64,000 nt of DNA, taken from Marinobacter sp. Its GTDB lineage: Bacteria; Pseudomonadota; Gammaproteobacteria; Pseudomonadales; Oleiphilaceae. The stretch is from the NCBI GenBank assembly GCA_018402255.1, contig JAGYIS010000009.1, positions 372,001 to 436,000 on the forward strand, in the 5' to 3' direction. The first letter of the stretch is position 1. Each line of letters opens with the position of its first letter. Positions 46,913 through 55,908 of this stretch are shown here, in pieces. The position numbers and the translations under genes are program-made. Below the pieces are notes generated by a model. It did no database searches, was not told where the DNA came from, and worked only from the letters and a program-made list of their open reading frames with translations.

Positions 46913-48715
46913 CTATTCACGTCCTGCCTCAGCGGCTTTTACTTTCACGTAACTGCCGGGTGCATCCTCGATAATCGTCAACTTGCCATCGCCGGGCTGG
47001 CGGGCAGGTACTTGCTCACCCTCGTAGGTCTGAATCCAGGTTTTCCAGTGGGGCCACCACGATCCCGGATGATGTTCGGCGTCTTCAAACCAGCGATCGG
47101 GGTCAGCGTTTACGGTGTCGTTGGTCCAGTAACCATACTTCTCTTTATAGGGCGGATTGATCACGCCGGCAATGTGTCCGGAGCCAGAAAGTACAAATGT
47201 TACGTCACCGCCATACACTTTCGCGCCTTCATAGGTGGTCTTCCATTTCGCGATGTGATCTTGCCGGGCGGAAAGGAAAAAGGATGGCACCTGTACCTCT
47301 GCCAGGTTGATGGTTTCGCCGGCCATGGTCAGCGCATCGGGCTCAACCAGGCGGTTATGCAGGTACATTTCCCGGAGATAATAACTGTGCATTCGCGCGG
47401 GCAGGTTGGTGCCGTCGGTATTCCAGTAGAGCAAATCAAACGCAGCGGGCTTCAAGCCTTTGAGGTAATTGTTGGTCCAGTAAGACCAGAACAGATCATT
47501 CTCGCGCAGCAGATTGAACGTGAACGCCATGGCACGGCCGTCCAGGAACCCTTTTCTGTTCATGGCCCGCTCAATACCGCGGATGGAATGATCATTAATG
47601 AACACGCCAATTCCGCCGGGATCGGAAAAGTCCAGCAAGGTGGTCAGGTAGGTGGTGCTGACGATAGGGCTGCGCTGTTTTTTCTCCAGCCAGGCCATGG
47701 TGGAACCCAGCAGTGTGCCGCCGATACAGTAGCCAATGGCGTTCATTTGCTCCTCGCCGGTGGCCTCTTGCACGGCCTCGATCGCGGCCAGTGGGCCAAG
47801 CGCCATGTAATCATCCCAGCTTTTGTCTTTTTGCCTTGGCCCGGGATTGCGCCAGGACACCACAAACACCGTTTGGCCCTGACTGACCAGCCAGCGGATA
47901 AAGGAGTTCTTCTCGGTCAGATCCAGGATATAGAACTTGTTGATCCAGGGCGGAACGATCAACAGTGGCCGCTGGGCAACGGTTTGGGTGGTGGGTGAAT
48001 ACTGAATAAGTTGCATCAGTTCGTTCTGGTACACCACCTGGCCGGGTGTGGTGGCCAGATTGCCGCCGACCTGGAACGCAGATCGATCCGTCATGGCCAC
48101 ATTGAACAGACCCGGATTCTGACGTATGTCCTCAACGAGGTTGCGGGCACCATCCACAAGATTCATGCCTTTGCGCTCCCAGGTAATGCGCAGCACTTCC
48201 GGGTTAGACAAGGGGTAATTGGACGGCGACAGGGCGCTGGTCAGCTGACGGGCGTAGAACAGCATCTGGTCGCGACTCGGGCCGGGTATCCCTTCCATGC
48301 TCTCAACCCAGTTGAGGAATGCTTTCGAATTGATCAGGTAGGCCTGTTGCAGCACGTCAAAAGGCAGGTGTTTTTGCCAGTCCTCAGCCAGAAAACGGCG
48401 GTCGTCCGGGTCTGCCAGAGTCACTGGCTCGGGTTGTTTTCCGGTCAGTCTGGCCAGGGTGTAGCGCGCCAGACCCAGGTGTTTTTTGGTCAGGTCAATT
48501 TCGGCACTGGCAAATCTCAGTGGGTGCAACAGCAGGTCTTGTGCCATGGTGCGATAGGCATCTGAGGCCTCACTCAGCGTCGATAGCTTGGCATCATCAA
48601 TCATGCCGGTATCGCCGAGTAAGTTCTCCAGCTGCTGCTGACCTTGGCGGACATTGTCCTCAAAGGTCTTGACCAGTTGGTTTGTTGTTTTGCTGATGAA
48701 GTCCAGACCAAACAT
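46913..48715 (-). CDS. phaC: Class I poly(3-hydroxyalkanoate) synthase
   Basis: Polymerises (R)-3-hydroxyacyl-CoA into PHA storage granules. The 600-residue product has class I length. The lipase-like box GYCIGG carries the nucleophile Cys330. The N-terminal PhaC segment and the alpha/beta-hydrolase core (PPWINKFYILDL, SGSGHIAGVINPP with the catalytic His) are present. AGGAG precedes the ATG. Phasin is encoded just upstream on the same strand, and a terminator lies between them. Confidence 0.95.
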   Translation of the reverse strand: MFGLDFISKTTNQLVKTFEDNVRQGQQQLENLLGDTGMIDDAKLSTLSEASDAYRTMAQDLLLHPLRFASAEIDLTKKHLGLARYTLARLTGKQPEPVTLADPDDRRFLAEDWQKHLPFDVLQQAYLINSKAFLNWVESMEGIPGPSRDQMLFYARQLTSALSPSNYPLSNPEVLRITWERKGMNLVDGARNLVEDIRQNPGLFNVAMTDRSAFQVGGNLATTPGQVVYQNELMQLIQYSPTTQTVAQRPLLIVPPWINKFYILDLTEKNSFIRWLVSQGQTVFVVSWRNPGPRQKDKSWDDYMALGPLAAIEAVQEATGEEQMNAIGYCIGGTLLGSTMAWLEKKQRSPIVSTTYLTTLLDFSDPGGIGVFINDHSIRGIERAMNRKGFLDGRAMAFTFNLLRENDLFWSYWTNNYLKGLKPAAFDLLYWNTDGTNLPARMHSYYLREMYLHNRLVEPDALTMAGETINLAEVQVPSFFLSARQDHIAKWKTTYEGAKVYGGDVTFVLSGSGHIAGVINPPYKEKYGYWTNDTVNADPDRWFEDAEHHPGSWWPHWKTWIQTYEGEQVPARQPGDGKLTIIEDAPGSYVKVKAAEAGRE

Positions 48716-48736
48716 GACAGGCTCCTGCCGGTAAAT

Positions 48737-48772
48737 AAAAAAAACGGTCGGACCGGCGATGCCAGTCCGACC
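48737..48772 (-). terminator. Terminator/attenuator between phasin and phaC
   Basis: On the minus strand: GGTCGGAC / GTCCGACC stem (8 bp, 48746-48753 with 48765-48772, 11-nt loop) followed by eight T (48737-48744). It would end most phasin transcripts before phaC, letting phasin be made in excess over the synthase. Confidence 0.85.
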
Positions 48773-48790
48773 CTTGCAGAGCAGACCTGA

Positions 48791-49147
48791 TCAGGCTGTG
48801 GTCTTGCTTCCGCCGGCTTTGTTGGCCGGGGCTTTTTCCTTGGCCGGTTCCGGTGCGTCGGCGGCGAATACTTGCTGCACCTGCTCGCGGGTTTCATTCA
48901 GGTAGTCCTGCCAGGCTTTCCAGTCACTGGTGAATTGCTCGCTCAGCGATTTCAGTGTTTCCGCCTGCTCGGAGGTGACTTGCTTCAGCCCATCCAGGTC
49001 CCGGACTTCGGAGACCTTTTTGGCCTGCTCCATGGCGACGTCGGCATAACGGCGAAAGGCTTCCATTTGCATCTCGGTGGCCTTGCTGAACTGGGCGAAC
49101 AGGGTTTCATTAAGACGGTTGGCTTTGTCGAACATATCAGTGTTCAT
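48791..49147 (-). CDS. Phasin family protein (PHA granule-associated)
   Basis: The 118-residue helical product has LNETLFAQFSKATEMQMEAF and EQFTSDWKAWQDYLNETREQ (partial), typical of phasin 2 proteins that coat PHA granules. The C-terminus is Ala/Lys-rich. It is the first gene before phaC on the same strand, and an AAGGAG site precedes the ATG. Confidence 0.9.
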   Translation of the reverse strand: MNTDMFDKANRLNETLFAQFSKATEMQMEAFRRYADVAMEQAKKVSEVRDLDGLKQVTSEQAETLKSLSEQFTSDWKAWQDYLNETREQVQQVFAADAPEPAKEKAPANKAGGSKTTA

Positions 49148-49285
49148 TGGTTACAACTCCTTTGTAAGGGATGGCTGGATGGTCAGCTTACCCGAAAGCG
49201 AATGACACGATTTTGACAGGCGTCAAACCAGAATTCGGCATATTCTCTAGGGTGAGGCTGATTCATTACCTAAAAGGAAAGTACG

Positions 49286-49606
49286 ATGACCAACCGCATA
49301 GCCGAACTGGAAACCCTGAAGGCGGATCTCGAGGCCAGACTGGCCCGTTACGAGGCTCATCAACGGCGTGAAACCGGAGCGCTTGATAAGGATTCTGAGG
49401 AGCAGGCGACACAGACACAAAACGACGAAGTGGTGGACTCTCTGGAGCAGGAAACCCGGACCGAACTGGTGCAGATAGCCCGTGCCCTGGATCGCATCAA
49501 CAATGGCCTGGGGGATGAGTGCGAGGGTTGTGGTGAAGCAATCGACCCAAGACGTTTGCAGGTCTTGCCATATACCACGGTTTGTGTAAATTGCGCCGGT
49601 GACTGA
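49286..49606 (+). CDS. TraR/DksA-family zinc-finger protein
   Basis: The 106-residue product has a coiled-coil N-terminus and a C-terminal four-Cys zinc finger (CEGCG ... CVNC), as in short DksA relatives that bind in the RNA polymerase secondary channel. It is shorter than DksA (about 150 residues), so it is a paralog. AAAGGAAAG precedes the ATG. Divergent from phasin. Confidence 0.88.
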   Translation: MTNRIAELETLKADLEARLARYEAHQRRETGALDKDSEEQATQTQNDEVVDSLEQETRTELVQIARALDRINNGLGDECEGCGEAIDPRRLQVLPYTTVCVNCAGD

Positions 49607-49644
49607 ACATACCGACTTAATCCAACGAACCAGAGTGGTAACAC

Positions 49645-51108
49645 ATGACTGATCAGCCGGCGGCAGAGCAAAACGCAGAGGGTTTACCAAAAAGCCAGGT
49701 GATCGGCCTGGTACTGGGTGCTGTGTTTTTGTTGATAACCTGGATTGTGCCAGCCCCTGAAACAATGGGTCAGGAGGCCTGGGCCGCGCTGGGATTGATG
49801 TTATTAATGGCCACCTGGTGGTCAACTGAAGCCATTCCCATCCCGGCCACCGCACTGTTGCCCATCGTGCTGGTACCGGCACTGGGACTGGGCACCATCG
49901 GCCAGGCTACCTCGCCCTATGCCAACCCGATTATCTTTCTGTTTTTGGGTGGTTTTACCCTGGGGCTGGCCATGCAACGATGGAACTTGCATCGTCGGAT
50001 CGCTTTGTTGACGCTCAGGGCTGTAGGTGATCAACCCAGGCGCCAGATCGCCGGATTTATGCTGGCAACCGCGTTTCTCAGCATGTGGGTGAGCAATACT
50101 GCTACCGCCATCATGATGTTACCGATCGGTTTGTCAGTGATTGCCATGATGGATTCGTCTGATCCGGATGGTGTGCGCCGCTATGCGACCGCGCTGTTAT
50201 TGGCGATTGCCTATTCCGCCAGCATTGGCGGTATTGCCACACTGATCGGTACGCCCCCGAACGCTCTGCTGGCGGCGTATCTCAGCGAGAATCAGGGTAT
50301 CTCGGTGGGCTTTGCGCAATGGATGTTGCTGGGAGTGCCTGTGTCTGTGGTCATGCTGGTGCTGGCGTGGTGGTGGCTGACCCGGAAAGATTTCGGTGTG
50401 GGTGGCTCGGCAGACAGTGGTGAAATGATTCGGGCGGAGCTGGCCAAACTGGGCGCCATGAGCCGGGGTGAAAAACTGGTAGCCCTGGTATTCGTCACAA
50501 CCGCTGCCGCCTGGATTTTCCGCCCTTTACTGTCGGCCAACCTGATGCCCTGGTTGAGCGACACCGGCATTGCCATCGCAGCAGCCATAGCGATGTTCAT
50601 CATTCCGGTCAACCGCAAGGAGCGGGTGTTTGTTCTGGACTGGGATTCGGCCAGTAAGCTGCCCTGGGGCGTTCTACTGCTGTTTGGCGGCGGCCTGGCG
50701 ATGGCTGGAGTGATCAGCAGTTCCGGATTGGCGGAGTGGATCGCTGAGAGCCTGGGTGTGGCCGGTGTATTGCCAACCCTGGTGATGGTTGCCCTGGTGG
50801 CGACGGTCATTATCTTTCTGACCGAGGTCACCAGCAACACTGCAACCGCCGCGGCTTTCCTGCCACTGCTGGGTGCCTTGGCGATGTCGCAGGAAGTGTC
50901 ACCACTGTTGCTGACCGTGCCGGCGGCGATTGCCGCGAGTTGTGCCTTTATGATGCCAGTTGCAACACCGCCCAATGCCATTGTGTTCTCAAGCGGCCAC
51001 ATGAAAATATCCGACATGATTCGTGCGGGTTTTGCTCTGAATCTGATCGGGGTGGTCGTGGTCACTATGATCAGCTATGCGTTGCTGGGCGTTGTCTTTA
51101 CGCTTTGA
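49645..51108 (+). CDS. DASS/SLC13-family sodium-coupled anion transporter
   Basis: The 487-residue polytopic membrane protein has about 12 hydrophobic segments. The two SNT motifs that form the substrate and sodium sites are present (VSNTATAIMMLP and TSNTATAAAFLP), with matching TPPNA segments (GTPPNALLAAY and ATPPNAIVFSSG). The family carries di- and tricarboxylates, sulfate or related anions; the substrate here is undetermined. An 8-bp hairpin without a T tract (51122-51151) follows. Confidence 0.92.
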   Translation: MTDQPAAEQNAEGLPKSQVIGLVLGAVFLLITWIVPAPETMGQEAWAALGLMLLMATWWSTEAIPIPATALLPIVLVPALGLGTIGQATSPYANPIIFLFLGGFTLGLAMQRWNLHRRIALLTLRAVGDQPRRQIAGFMLATAFLSMWVSNTATAIMMLPIGLSVIAMMDSSDPDGVRRYATALLLAIAYSASIGGIATLIGTPPNALLAAYLSENQGISVGFAQWMLLGVPVSVVMLVLAWWWLTRKDFGVGGSADSGEMIRAELAKLGAMSRGEKLVALVFVTTAAAWIFRPLLSANLMPWLSDTGIAIAAAIAMFIIPVNRKERVFVLDWDSASKLPWGVLLLFGGGLAMAGVISSSGLAEWIAESLGVAGVLPTLVMVALVATVIIFLTEVTSNTATAAAFLPLLGALAMSQEVSPLLLTVPAAIAASCAFMMPVATPPNAIVFSSGHMKISDMIRAGFALNLIGVVVVTMISYALLGVVFTL

Positions 51109-51329
51109 TCAATGTTGCATCGCGGGCTCTGGAAAGTGATCCGGAGCCCGCTCACCCTGCCGCCTCGACCGAGGCATGAACCAGTTCTCAAACCGCCCCA
51201 TCAAGCCCCCCTGTGTAGCGACAGATTTGAGGCACAGTTATCTTTAAGCCCGTCGTGATTTCGGTATCTTACCGTAACAACATGTAACACGATAAGTTGC
51301 ACACCTAATAAAAACAGGGACTTTCCAAA

Positions 51330-52130
51330 ATGCTGCTGGTGCTGGCCGGATCCATTCTCACGTTCACCATGGTGCAGGAAGCAACCGAGGTCGAGCCATT
51401 TGACCGGGGCACCATCGTATTACAGCAAGACGTTGATCCTACCGACGTACGTCTTCGCTCCGACATTCGTGTTGAACCCCTGGTGGAGCAGAATTTCCGG
51501 AACATTGTTCGTCAGGCGTACGACTACAGTTGCGGCAGTGCGGCATTAACCACGGTTTTGAACTTCTATCTTGGCCGCAATCTGTCTGAGCGGCAGGTGA
51601 TGGAAGGGCTGCTCCATTACGGCGAAAGCGAGCGCATTGTTGAACGACGGGCCTTTTCCATGCTCGACATGAAGCGGCTGGTCACAGCACTTGGTTACCC
51701 TTCTGGCGGCTTCCGGGCAAAAATTGACGACCTGATGGAGCTGGATCATCCGGCTATCGTTCCGATTGACCACGCCGGATTCAAACATTTTGTGGTACTC
51801 AGAACCATTCGTGATGGTCGTGTGTACCTGGCTGATCCAGCCGTAGGCAACATCTCCTTTACCCTGGATCAGTTTCAGGAAAAGTGGGACGACAACGTTC
51901 TGTTCATTGTTTTTCCGGGTAGTGACAAGCCCCTCGACAATCTCGAGCTGAAAGAGGAAGACCTTCGGTTTGTTGATGATCAGACGATGACGTTACTGGC
52001 GCTGCAACAAATGCCGGCGTTTCACGAGTCCACGGAGAGGCGCATCCAGAATGTGCTCGAACGTCAGAAAAACAATCCGGACGGTAGCGTAGAGAATACC
52101 CGAAAACAGCTGTATTACCGTCGCAACTAA
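51330..52130 (+). CDS. C39-family cysteine peptidase (FapD-like)
   Basis: The 266-residue product has a short N-terminal hydrophobic segment and a papain-like C39 domain. The active-site Cys lies in QAYDYSCGSAALTTVL with the oxyanion Gln six residues before. The His lies in HAGFKHFVVL and the Asp in YLADPAVG. There is no ABC-transporter part, so it is a stand-alone exported peptidase. In Pseudomonas the amyloid gene fapD encodes such a protein upstream of the secretion porin FapF, and a FapF-like gene follows here at 55 nt. Confidence 0.85.
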   Translation: MLLVLAGSILTFTMVQEATEVEPFDRGTIVLQQDVDPTDVRLRSDIRVEPLVEQNFRNIVRQAYDYSCGSAALTTVLNFYLGRNLSERQVMEGLLHYGESERIVERRAFSMLDMKRLVTALGYPSGGFRAKIDDLMELDHPAIVPIDHAGFKHFVVLRTIRDGRVYLADPAVGNISFTLDQFQEKWDDNVLFIVFPGSDKPLDNLELKEEDLRFVDDQTMTLLALQQMPAFHESTERRIQNVLERQKNNPDGSVENTRKQLYYRRN

Positions 52131-52133
52131 TTT

Positions 52134-52150
52134 TTCGGGCAAAACCCGAA
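52134..52150 (+). other. Small hairpin between the C39 peptidase and FapF-like genes
   Basis: TTCGGG-CAAAA-CCCGAA (6-bp stem, 5-nt loop), directly after the stop codon and not followed by T residues. It may modulate processing between the two genes. Confidence 0.35.
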
Positions 52151-52185
52151 ACAGGAATAAAACCAATAAAAAGTAGGGAGTCAGG

Positions 52186-53196
52186 ATGAATCGTTGGTTT
52201 GTGCGAGGCTTTATCCTTGTTTCCGCGGCTGGTCTGCTTCCGGGCTTGGCGCTGGCGCAGGACGGAAACGTGGACCAGGCGCGTGAGGCGCTAGCCCGGC
52301 AGGAAGGGGACGAGGATGCCACCAGGCAGCTGGAAGAGGTATTCCAGGCGGCGGAGAAGAACTATTCGCTGCAGAGAAAGGGCTCCCACTCCCTGAATTA
52401 CTCGTTTGATTACTCATACACCGCTGACCAGCGACTGGACCTTGCCATTACTAATGGTTCTGTAAGAAACCTGGATGTGGTGCCGTCAGCGACCCACAAT
52501 TTCACCAACGCCTTTTCGTACGATTATGGCTTGCTCGATAACCTGACCGTGGGCACCCGTATCCCGTTGGTGGTCAAGTACGATACCGAAGACGACCTGT
52601 CGGTATATGATTTTGGTGACATTTCCTTCACCGGTCGCTGGCAACCCTTTGCCTATGTGCCGGGCAAAGTATCGTCAACGTTCTTCGGCACCTTCAATTC
52701 CAAAACCGGTGTCAGCCCGTATGAAATTGACATCAGGGAGCAGTTGTCCACTGGCAGCGGCTATTACTCTCTTGGTGGCGGGCTAAGCATGTCCAAAGTG
52801 CTCGATCCGGTCGTCGTGTTCGGGTCGGTCAGTGCAACATACAATCTGGCCCAGGATGGTCTGGAGCAGGTGCGAGGTGCGCGCTTGCTGGAAAAAGTTG
52901 AGCCTGGCTTTGGTTTGTCCGGTTCCGCTGGCTTTGCCTATTCACTGTCGTATGACATCTCTCTCAGTATTTCTGCCCAGCTCAGTTACAGCGATGAAAC
53001 CGTGCTCACCTTCCGTAATGGTGACCAGGCGGTCGCCAAGGATCAGATGACCGGTTTTCTGAGCATGTCTCTGGGTACCCGGGTCAGCGATACCACCATC
53101 GTGAACACAAGCCTGGGCATCGGTCTGACCGAAGATGCTCCGGATTTTTCCCTGGGTATATCCCTGCCCATTAATTTCTCCGGCCTCAAAGAGTGA
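52186..53196 (+). CDS. FapF-like outer-membrane protein (coiled coil plus beta-barrel)
   Basis: The 336-residue product has a signal peptide ending LALAQD and a helical segment (about 28-64, QAREALARQEGDEDATRQLE). A beta-barrel fills the rest (LNYSFDYSYTADQRLDLA, SVSATYNLAQDG, LSLGISLPIN-like end). A coiled coil before a barrel is the architecture of FapF, the amyloid export porin of Pseudomonas. A phenol-degradation meta-pathway-type OM protein is the alternative. AGGGAG precedes the ATG. It follows the C39 peptidase and overlaps the open frame of the next gene. Confidence 0.68.
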   Translation: MNRWFVRGFILVSAAGLLPGLALAQDGNVDQAREALARQEGDEDATRQLEEVFQAAEKNYSLQRKGSHSLNYSFDYSYTADQRLDLAITNGSVRNLDVVPSATHNFTNAFSYDYGLLDNLTVGTRIPLVVKYDTEDDLSVYDFGDISFTGRWQPFAYVPGKVSSTFFGTFNSKTGVSPYEIDIREQLSTGSGYYSLGGGLSMSKVLDPVVVFGSVSATYNLAQDGLEQVRGARLLEKVEPGFGLSGSAGFAYSLSYDISLSISAQLSYSDETVLTFRNGDQAVAKDQMTGFLSMSLGTRVSDTTIVNTSLGIGLTEDAPDFSLGISLPINFSGLKE

Positions 53197-53234
53197 TTGA
53201 AGCTGCAGACGATTTAAGGGAAGGGAAGGACGTC

Positions 53235-54860
53235 ATGGCATATTTCAGCCCGAAACGGCAGATTCTGGGAGCCCTCATCGCCGCGACCATGTCGTGTGGT
53301 GCTCAGGCCCAGCTTGCCCAGAACCTGACAATACACCCGAAGGCGTTGGCACTGGGTAACGCGGTGACGGCGGATCCGCCGGGCATCATGGCAATACACT
53401 ACAACCCGGCGGGTCTGACCAAGCTGAAAGACCGGCAGTTTGAAGTGAACCTTCTGAGCATCTACCTGGACATCGATGCTGATTTTAACGCACCGGAGGG
53501 TTACGAGATTTTTGGCATTGATGGCCTGGAGATCGATCCCAATACCGGCAAGCAGCGCGACCCGGTGGCCAATAAACACAGCCACACCAATAACGTGGCG
53601 CTGTACCTGCCGGGGTATGGGATTCTGAGGGCGCCTCCTGGACCTGCGGTAGCGCCGTCAGCAGGTATCAGCATCAATCAGCCGGGCTCCAAACTGACTT
53701 TCGCCAACGCATTCTATCTGCCGCTGGCAGCAGGGTTTTATCGTGAGAAAGACGATCCTGGTCGCTATCAGCCGCAAGCCACGGCCTTGCAGCGGACGAC
53801 GTATCTGTCTCCGTCTGTGGGTTATGAGATCAATGATGAGTGGTCGGTAGGTGCGGGCATACATCTGTCGCACATGGGCATCGCCGCCGATCAGTACATG
53901 CGTGCCCCCAACATGCTGTTGGGTGTCGCGGAAGTGCTGCAGGATGCCTTCAACTGCGAAAGTGGCGATGAGCCACTGCAGCCCTGGCTGGCACTGTGTG
54001 GCGGTAACGTCGGCCCCTGGGACGACATAGGTGCGCTCAGCATTAATGTTCAGGAATCCATTTCGCCGACCTACAGCTTGGGTGTGCTCTGGGAGCCGAC
54101 GGACTGGTTCCGCTGGGGAGCAAGTTACACCTCAGAGGCGGACATGAATCTCAAGGGAACCTTTGAGATTGAATACACCGAGGATTGGTCCGGGTTCTGG
54201 CAGAGTGTCAACGGCTCGGTGCTCGGTGCCATTACGTCTGCCATCCTGAGCCTGCCATCGGGGGCGCCCCGCGAGGCAGGCAATGTGAGTATGGATCTGG
54301 TCTATCCCCAGCACTTTCAGACCGGCATCAGTGTTGACGTGCACCCGAAACTCACCATCAATGCCGATGTCGGCTGGACGGATTACGCACAGTGGGATGC
54401 TTTTGAATTCCGCTTTGACCGTAACCTGGAATTCCTGAACGCTGCTCGCATTCTGTCGCCAGACAATGCGACGCCGAACACACTTCGCTTGCCTCTGGGC
54501 TTCACAAGTCAGTGGAACTGGGCCTTTGGCATGGAGTTTCATGCCTCTTCCCGTCTCGATCTGCGGGCCGGTGTGGAGATACGTGACTCGGTCATTCCCG
54601 ATGACCAGCGTTCGATCATGGCGCCATTCGGTGGCGCCAACCTCTACAGCATTGGCATGGGGTACCGGTGGGACAAGAACACGGAAATCGACATGAACCT
54701 GTCGTACCTGCACTCGATAGAAACCATTCCTGCCGATACCAGTTGCAACGTGAACTGTGACAACATCACCAACATCATCTATAACCCTTATGCCGGTCTT
54801 GATATCAAAACCTCGTTGCGGGTGGTGATGGCCGGGCTTAGTTTCCGAAAGAAGTTCTGA
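53235..54860 (+). CDS. FadL/OmpP1-family outer-membrane transporter (AupA-like)
   Basis: The 541-residue product has a signal peptide ending AQAQ, then the FadL-type start KALALGNAVTADPPGIMAIHYNPAGLTKL with the NPAG hallmark, quoted in pieces. Barrel strands end in AGLSFRKKF (terminal Phe). The family takes up long-chain fatty acids, alkanes or aromatics. GGAAGGA precedes ATG 53235. A MalM-like lipoprotein follows at 21 nt. In Marinobacter hydrocarbonoclasticus the FadL-type AupA works with AupB in alkane uptake; this pair may correspond, but I cannot confirm orthology. Confidence 0.85.
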   Translation: MAYFSPKRQILGALIAATMSCGAQAQLAQNLTIHPKALALGNAVTADPPGIMAIHYNPAGLTKLKDRQFEVNLLSIYLDIDADFNAPEGYEIFGIDGLEIDPNTGKQRDPVANKHSHTNNVALYLPGYGILRAPPGPAVAPSAGISINQPGSKLTFANAFYLPLAAGFYREKDDPGRYQPQATALQRTTYLSPSVGYEINDEWSVGAGIHLSHMGIAADQYMRAPNMLLGVAEVLQDAFNCESGDEPLQPWLALCGGNVGPWDDIGALSINVQESISPTYSLGVLWEPTDWFRWGASYTSEADMNLKGTFEIEYTEDWSGFWQSVNGSVLGAITSAILSLPSGAPREAGNVSMDLVYPQHFQTGISVDVHPKLTINADVGWTDYAQWDAFEFRFDRNLEFLNAARILSPDNATPNTLRLPLGFTSQWNWAFGMEFHASSRLDLRAGVEIRDSVIPDDQRSIMAPFGGANLYSIGMGYRWDKNTEIDMNLSYLHSIETIPADTSCNVNCDNITNIIYNPYAGLDIKTSLRVVMAGLSFRKKF

Positions 54861-54881
54861 CCACGCTGGCTGGGAATGCTC

Positions 54882-55904
54882 ATGACAACCGGTGAACGGA
54901 GACATCTGGCAGCGCCGTTGCTGACAGCACTGATACTGATGGGGTGTCAGTCCGGCGGCGGTCCTGTCGGTGAACGGGACGGCTATTTTTCCTGGGTGGA
55001 TGAGCAGGGGCGGGTGCAGTACACCCGCATACCGGATTCAGAGCGAGAGGCGGCTCGTTCTCAAGCCGATGACACTTCGTTGTCTGATGGAACTCAGGCA
55101 ACGGCACTCCAAGAAGACACCGAATATACCCTCGACAATTTTCCTGACGGTGATGAACTGGCGAAAGCGGGCAATGTTCGACCGGGGCAGCGTCAGCCGT
55201 ACTTCACCTGGCGTGATGCGGACGGCAACGTCCGCGTTAGCTATTTCACGCCGGACGCTCGAACCGATGTCGAAAAAGGCCTGATTGCTGCCCCGATTGA
55301 GCTCACACCTGCAAGTGTCTATCACCGGACCGAGAGCCACTACACGGAGCCGGTCGACGGTTACGACCCGGACGCCTTTGCCATATTGGGTATTGATCAG
55401 GAACCGGAGGATGAATTTACCGCGTTTGACCGTCTCTGTTGCGATCAGCTTTCAGCACGCACGGCCCAGAAATGGCAGGAGGGGCGCGAGTTTGCAGTCC
55501 GGCTTGATCAAGCGTCAGCAGAGCATGATTTCAGTTCGGGCAGATCGCCATTCCAGTTGATTGCCTTGCCATCGGATGAGACCACTCAGGCGTTTGTCGC
55601 ACGGGTGCGCGCCTATGCCCACAACGGCCTTGTTGTGCCTTCCCTTGCGTTACTTGATCGTGAGTTTCAGCCCGTTCGTCTGGTCACCGATCTGGTCATG
55701 GACTACACGCCGGAAACCTGGCGTCAACGTGGCTACCTTGAGGCCTGGGTGCCTGTATTCCCAGGCCGCGGTGAACGTTGGCTGATTGTGTTCACCCGTG
55801 ACCGGGACCTTCAGGGCCAGACCGTCATAGACACCAGGCAGGGCCCGAAAGCGATACCCCATGTCCGGTTTGGAGAGTTGGGCATCGCTACTTTTGAAGA
55901 CTGA
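54882..55904 (+). CDS. Lipoprotein with MalM-like domain (AupB-like candidate)
   Basis: The product of about 340 residues has lipobox LILMGC (Cys22, followed by Gln, outer-membrane sorting). Two short repeats follow, FSWVDEQGRVQYTRIP and FTWRDADGNVRVSYF, like DUF4124 modules. The C-terminal half starts DRLCCDQLSARTAQKW and resembles MalM of the maltose operon (CC followed by FDFSSG-like and FQLIALP segments). Start 54882 has GGGA 6 nt upstream. It is paired with the FadL-type porin and probably supports it. Confidence 0.75.
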   Translation: MTTGERRHLAAPLLTALILMGCQSGGGPVGERDGYFSWVDEQGRVQYTRIPDSEREAARSQADDTSLSDGTQATALQEDTEYTLDNFPDGDELAKAGNVRPGQRQPYFTWRDADGNVRVSYFTPDARTDVEKGLIAAPIELTPASVYHRTESHYTEPVDGYDPDAFAILGIDQEPEDEFTAFDRLCCDQLSARTAQKWQEGREFAVRLDQASAEHDFSSGRSPFQLIALPSDETTQAFVARVRAYAHNGLVVPSLALLDREFQPVRLVTDLVMDYTPETWRQRGYLEAWVPVFPGRGERWLIVFTRDRDLQGQTVIDTRQGPKAIPHVRFGELGIATFED

Positions 55905-55908
55905 GGGT

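Noticed and set aside
47012..47998. Plus-strand open frame (328 aa) opposite phaC
   Set aside because: It is antisense to PHA synthase, whose catalytic residues are intact.
51122..51151. Intrinsic terminator after the DASS transporter
   Set aside because: An 8-bp stem is present but no T tract follows on either strand.
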